A DNA stretch of 64,000 bases from Ruminococcus sp. Phil11 (lineage in GTDB: Bacteria > Bacillota > Clostridia > Oscillospirales > Ruminococcaceae): the NCBI GenBank assembly GCA_001940925.1, contig MSGZ01000022.1:19689-83688 (forward strand), written 5' to 3'. Numbering within the stretch: the first letter of the stretch is position 1; the number at the start of each line of letters is the position of its first letter. Shown piece by piece: positions 63,281-64,000 of this stretch. Made by a program: the position numbers and the translations under genes. The notes under the pieces were generated by a model, which was not told the DNA's origin, did no database searches, and saw nothing but the letters and a program-made list of their open reading frames with translations.

Positions 63281-63814
63281 ATGAAAATTGTCGTTCTCAA
63301 AAGCAGCGGTAATACGCACGGTTCTTCAAATCTGCTTGCTGATGCGTTTATCCGCGGCGCAAAGGAAAGCGGTCATACCATAACCGAAATTGATGTGTAC
63401 AAGGCAAATGTGAAGCCGTGTACAGGCTGCGTTGCCTGCGGTTATGAAGGTACTTGCGTTCAGCGTGATGATATGACATCTATTCGTCAAAGTATCCTTG
63501 ACAGTGACATGATCGTGTTTGTTACTCCGCTGTATTATTACGGATTTTCGGCGCAGATCAAAACAGTGATTGACCGTTTTTGTGCGTTCAACGCAAGTCT
63601 GACAGGCAAGCAGATGAAGTCGGTGCTTATTTCTGCTGCGTGGAATGCAGATTCCTGGACATTTGAAGCACTTGAAACGCACTATAAGACACTTGTGCGG
63701 TATCTGCATTTCAATGATTGCGGAAGTATTCTCGGATACGGCTGTGGAACTGTCGGAATGACAGAAAGTTCGGAATACCCACAGCTTGCGTATAAGCTTG
63801 GAAAAACAATATAA
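63281..63814 (+). CDS. NADPH-dependent FMN reductase / iron-sulfur flavoprotein-like
   Basis: The 177-residue flavodoxin-fold oxidoreductase has KSSGNTHGSSNLLADAFIRG (FMN loop), CTGCVACGYEGTC (Cys motif of the iron-sulfur flavoprotein type, possibly incomplete) and TPLYYYGFSAQIKTVIDRF. GGAAGG precedes the ATG. It is the last gene of the cluster. Confidence 0.88.
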   Translation: MKIVVLKSSGNTHGSSNLLADAFIRGAKESGHTITEIDVYKANVKPCTGCVACGYEGTCVQRDDMTSIRQSILDSDMIVFVTPLYYYGFSAQIKTVIDRFCAFNASLTGKQMKSVLISAAWNADSWTFEALETHYKTLVRYLHFNDCGSILGYGCGTVGMTESSEYPQLAYKLGKTI

Positions 63815-63831
63815 CATCAGGATGGATACAG

Positions 63832-63868
63832 AAAAGCAGCTCAGATTCTCTCTCTGAGCTGCTTTCAT
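63832..63868 (+). terminator. Terminator of the redox gene cluster
   Basis: AAAGCAGCTCAGA/TCTGAGCTGCTTT stem followed by CATTG. Confidence 0.75.
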
Positions 63869-63875
63869 TGTCAAG

Positions 63876-63914
63876 AAAAAGCCGCAGGCTCTCAGTCGGG
63901 AACCTGCGGCTACA
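63876..63914 (-). terminator. tRNA-Leu terminator
   Basis: GCCGCAGG/CCTGCGGC stem followed on the minus strand by TTTTTC. Confidence 0.85.
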
Positions 63915-63923
63915 AATTTTGAA

Positions 63924-64000
63924 TGCCGGCGGCGGGGGTCGAACCCGCACGGTATTGCTACCAACGGATTTTGAGTCCGTCACGTCTGCCAATTCCATCA
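63924..64000 (-). tRNA. tRNA-Leu(CAA), 5' end off window
   Basis: Anticodon stem ACGGA/TCCGT with loop CTCAAAA (anticodon CAA), a long class II variable arm (TGGTAGCAATACCGT), T-arm GCGGG-TTCGACC-CCCGC, acceptor 3' half CGCCGGC and discriminator A. CCA is not encoded. About 8 nt of the 5' acceptor lie beyond the window. Confidence 0.93.

Overview
The window looks like a chromosome segment of a cellulolytic gut Ruminococcus or close relative (Oscillospiraceae). Evidence: fairly high GC, sigma-A promoters of the TTGACA-17-TATAAT type, Gram-positive lipoproteins with Ala/Thr-rich linkers, dockerin-like modules, a GH11-CBM22 xylanase, BspA-like surface proteins, a PPi-type phosphofructokinase and pyruvate:ferredoxin oxidoreductase. 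The genus is inferred from gene content only.

Layout. 1-4320: gatC-gatA-gatB on the minus strand (gatB cut by the window edge), interrupted between gatA and gatB by a NERD/zinc-finger gene and a hairpin repeat. 4619-6367: BspA-like secreted protein and a 35-residue peptide. 6465-6958: an array of perfect palindromes and a repeat. 6959-8848: htpG under a perfect CIRCE operator. 9151-9277: candidate minus-strand small RNA facing the rpoB promoter. 9390-17300: rpoB-rpoC, with an acidic RpoB tail and a Cys-rich RpoC insertion. 17361-24672: LRR surface protein, DUF218 protein, GH13 amylase, HD protein and VanY-type peptidase, then tRNA-Val. 25462-33107: dockerin-like secreted protein, PPi-PFK, cysK and nifJ. 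33572-38998: small membrane protein behind an attenuator-like leader, DUF285 lipoprotein, ECF sigma/anti-sigma pair and xylanase lipoprotein.

The most interesting region is 39330-48661. A histidine kinase/response regulator pair is surrounded by lipoprotein and secreted-protein genes. Five promoters there, including the kinase's own, carry the dyad ATTACA-N4-TGTAAT (one arm degenerate at the kinase) exactly 27 bp upstream of a TATAAT/TATGAT -10 box, with no recognisable -35. Four of the target proteins share an unrecognised beta-rich module (DGTYxY, HPDGS, GNGGM); one repeats it four times and ends in a dockerin. This reads as a self-contained, activator-driven envelope regulon.

48857-54816 holds an XRE regulator with a desulfoferrodoxin-like tail, a ferredoxin/PNPOx-like protein, a 20-bp direct-repeat array before a promoter, an M4 metallopeptidase with two CBM2-like modules behind a long leader, and ogt. 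54922-63814 looks like a redox/electrophile island. Its minus-strand part is Rrf2, DUF1848, zinc macrodomain and SirTM-type sirtuin (reversible ADP-ribosylation). Its plus-strand part is a LysR regulator followed by a seven-gene run of flavodoxins, an alpha/beta hydrolase, a quinol-monooxygenase-like protein, a CMD-cupin protein and an FMN reductase. The window ends inside tRNA-Leu(CAA).

Two families of intergenic palindromic repeats abut stop codons (gatA, amylase; htpG, cysK, DUF218) and lie between the stop and the terminator.
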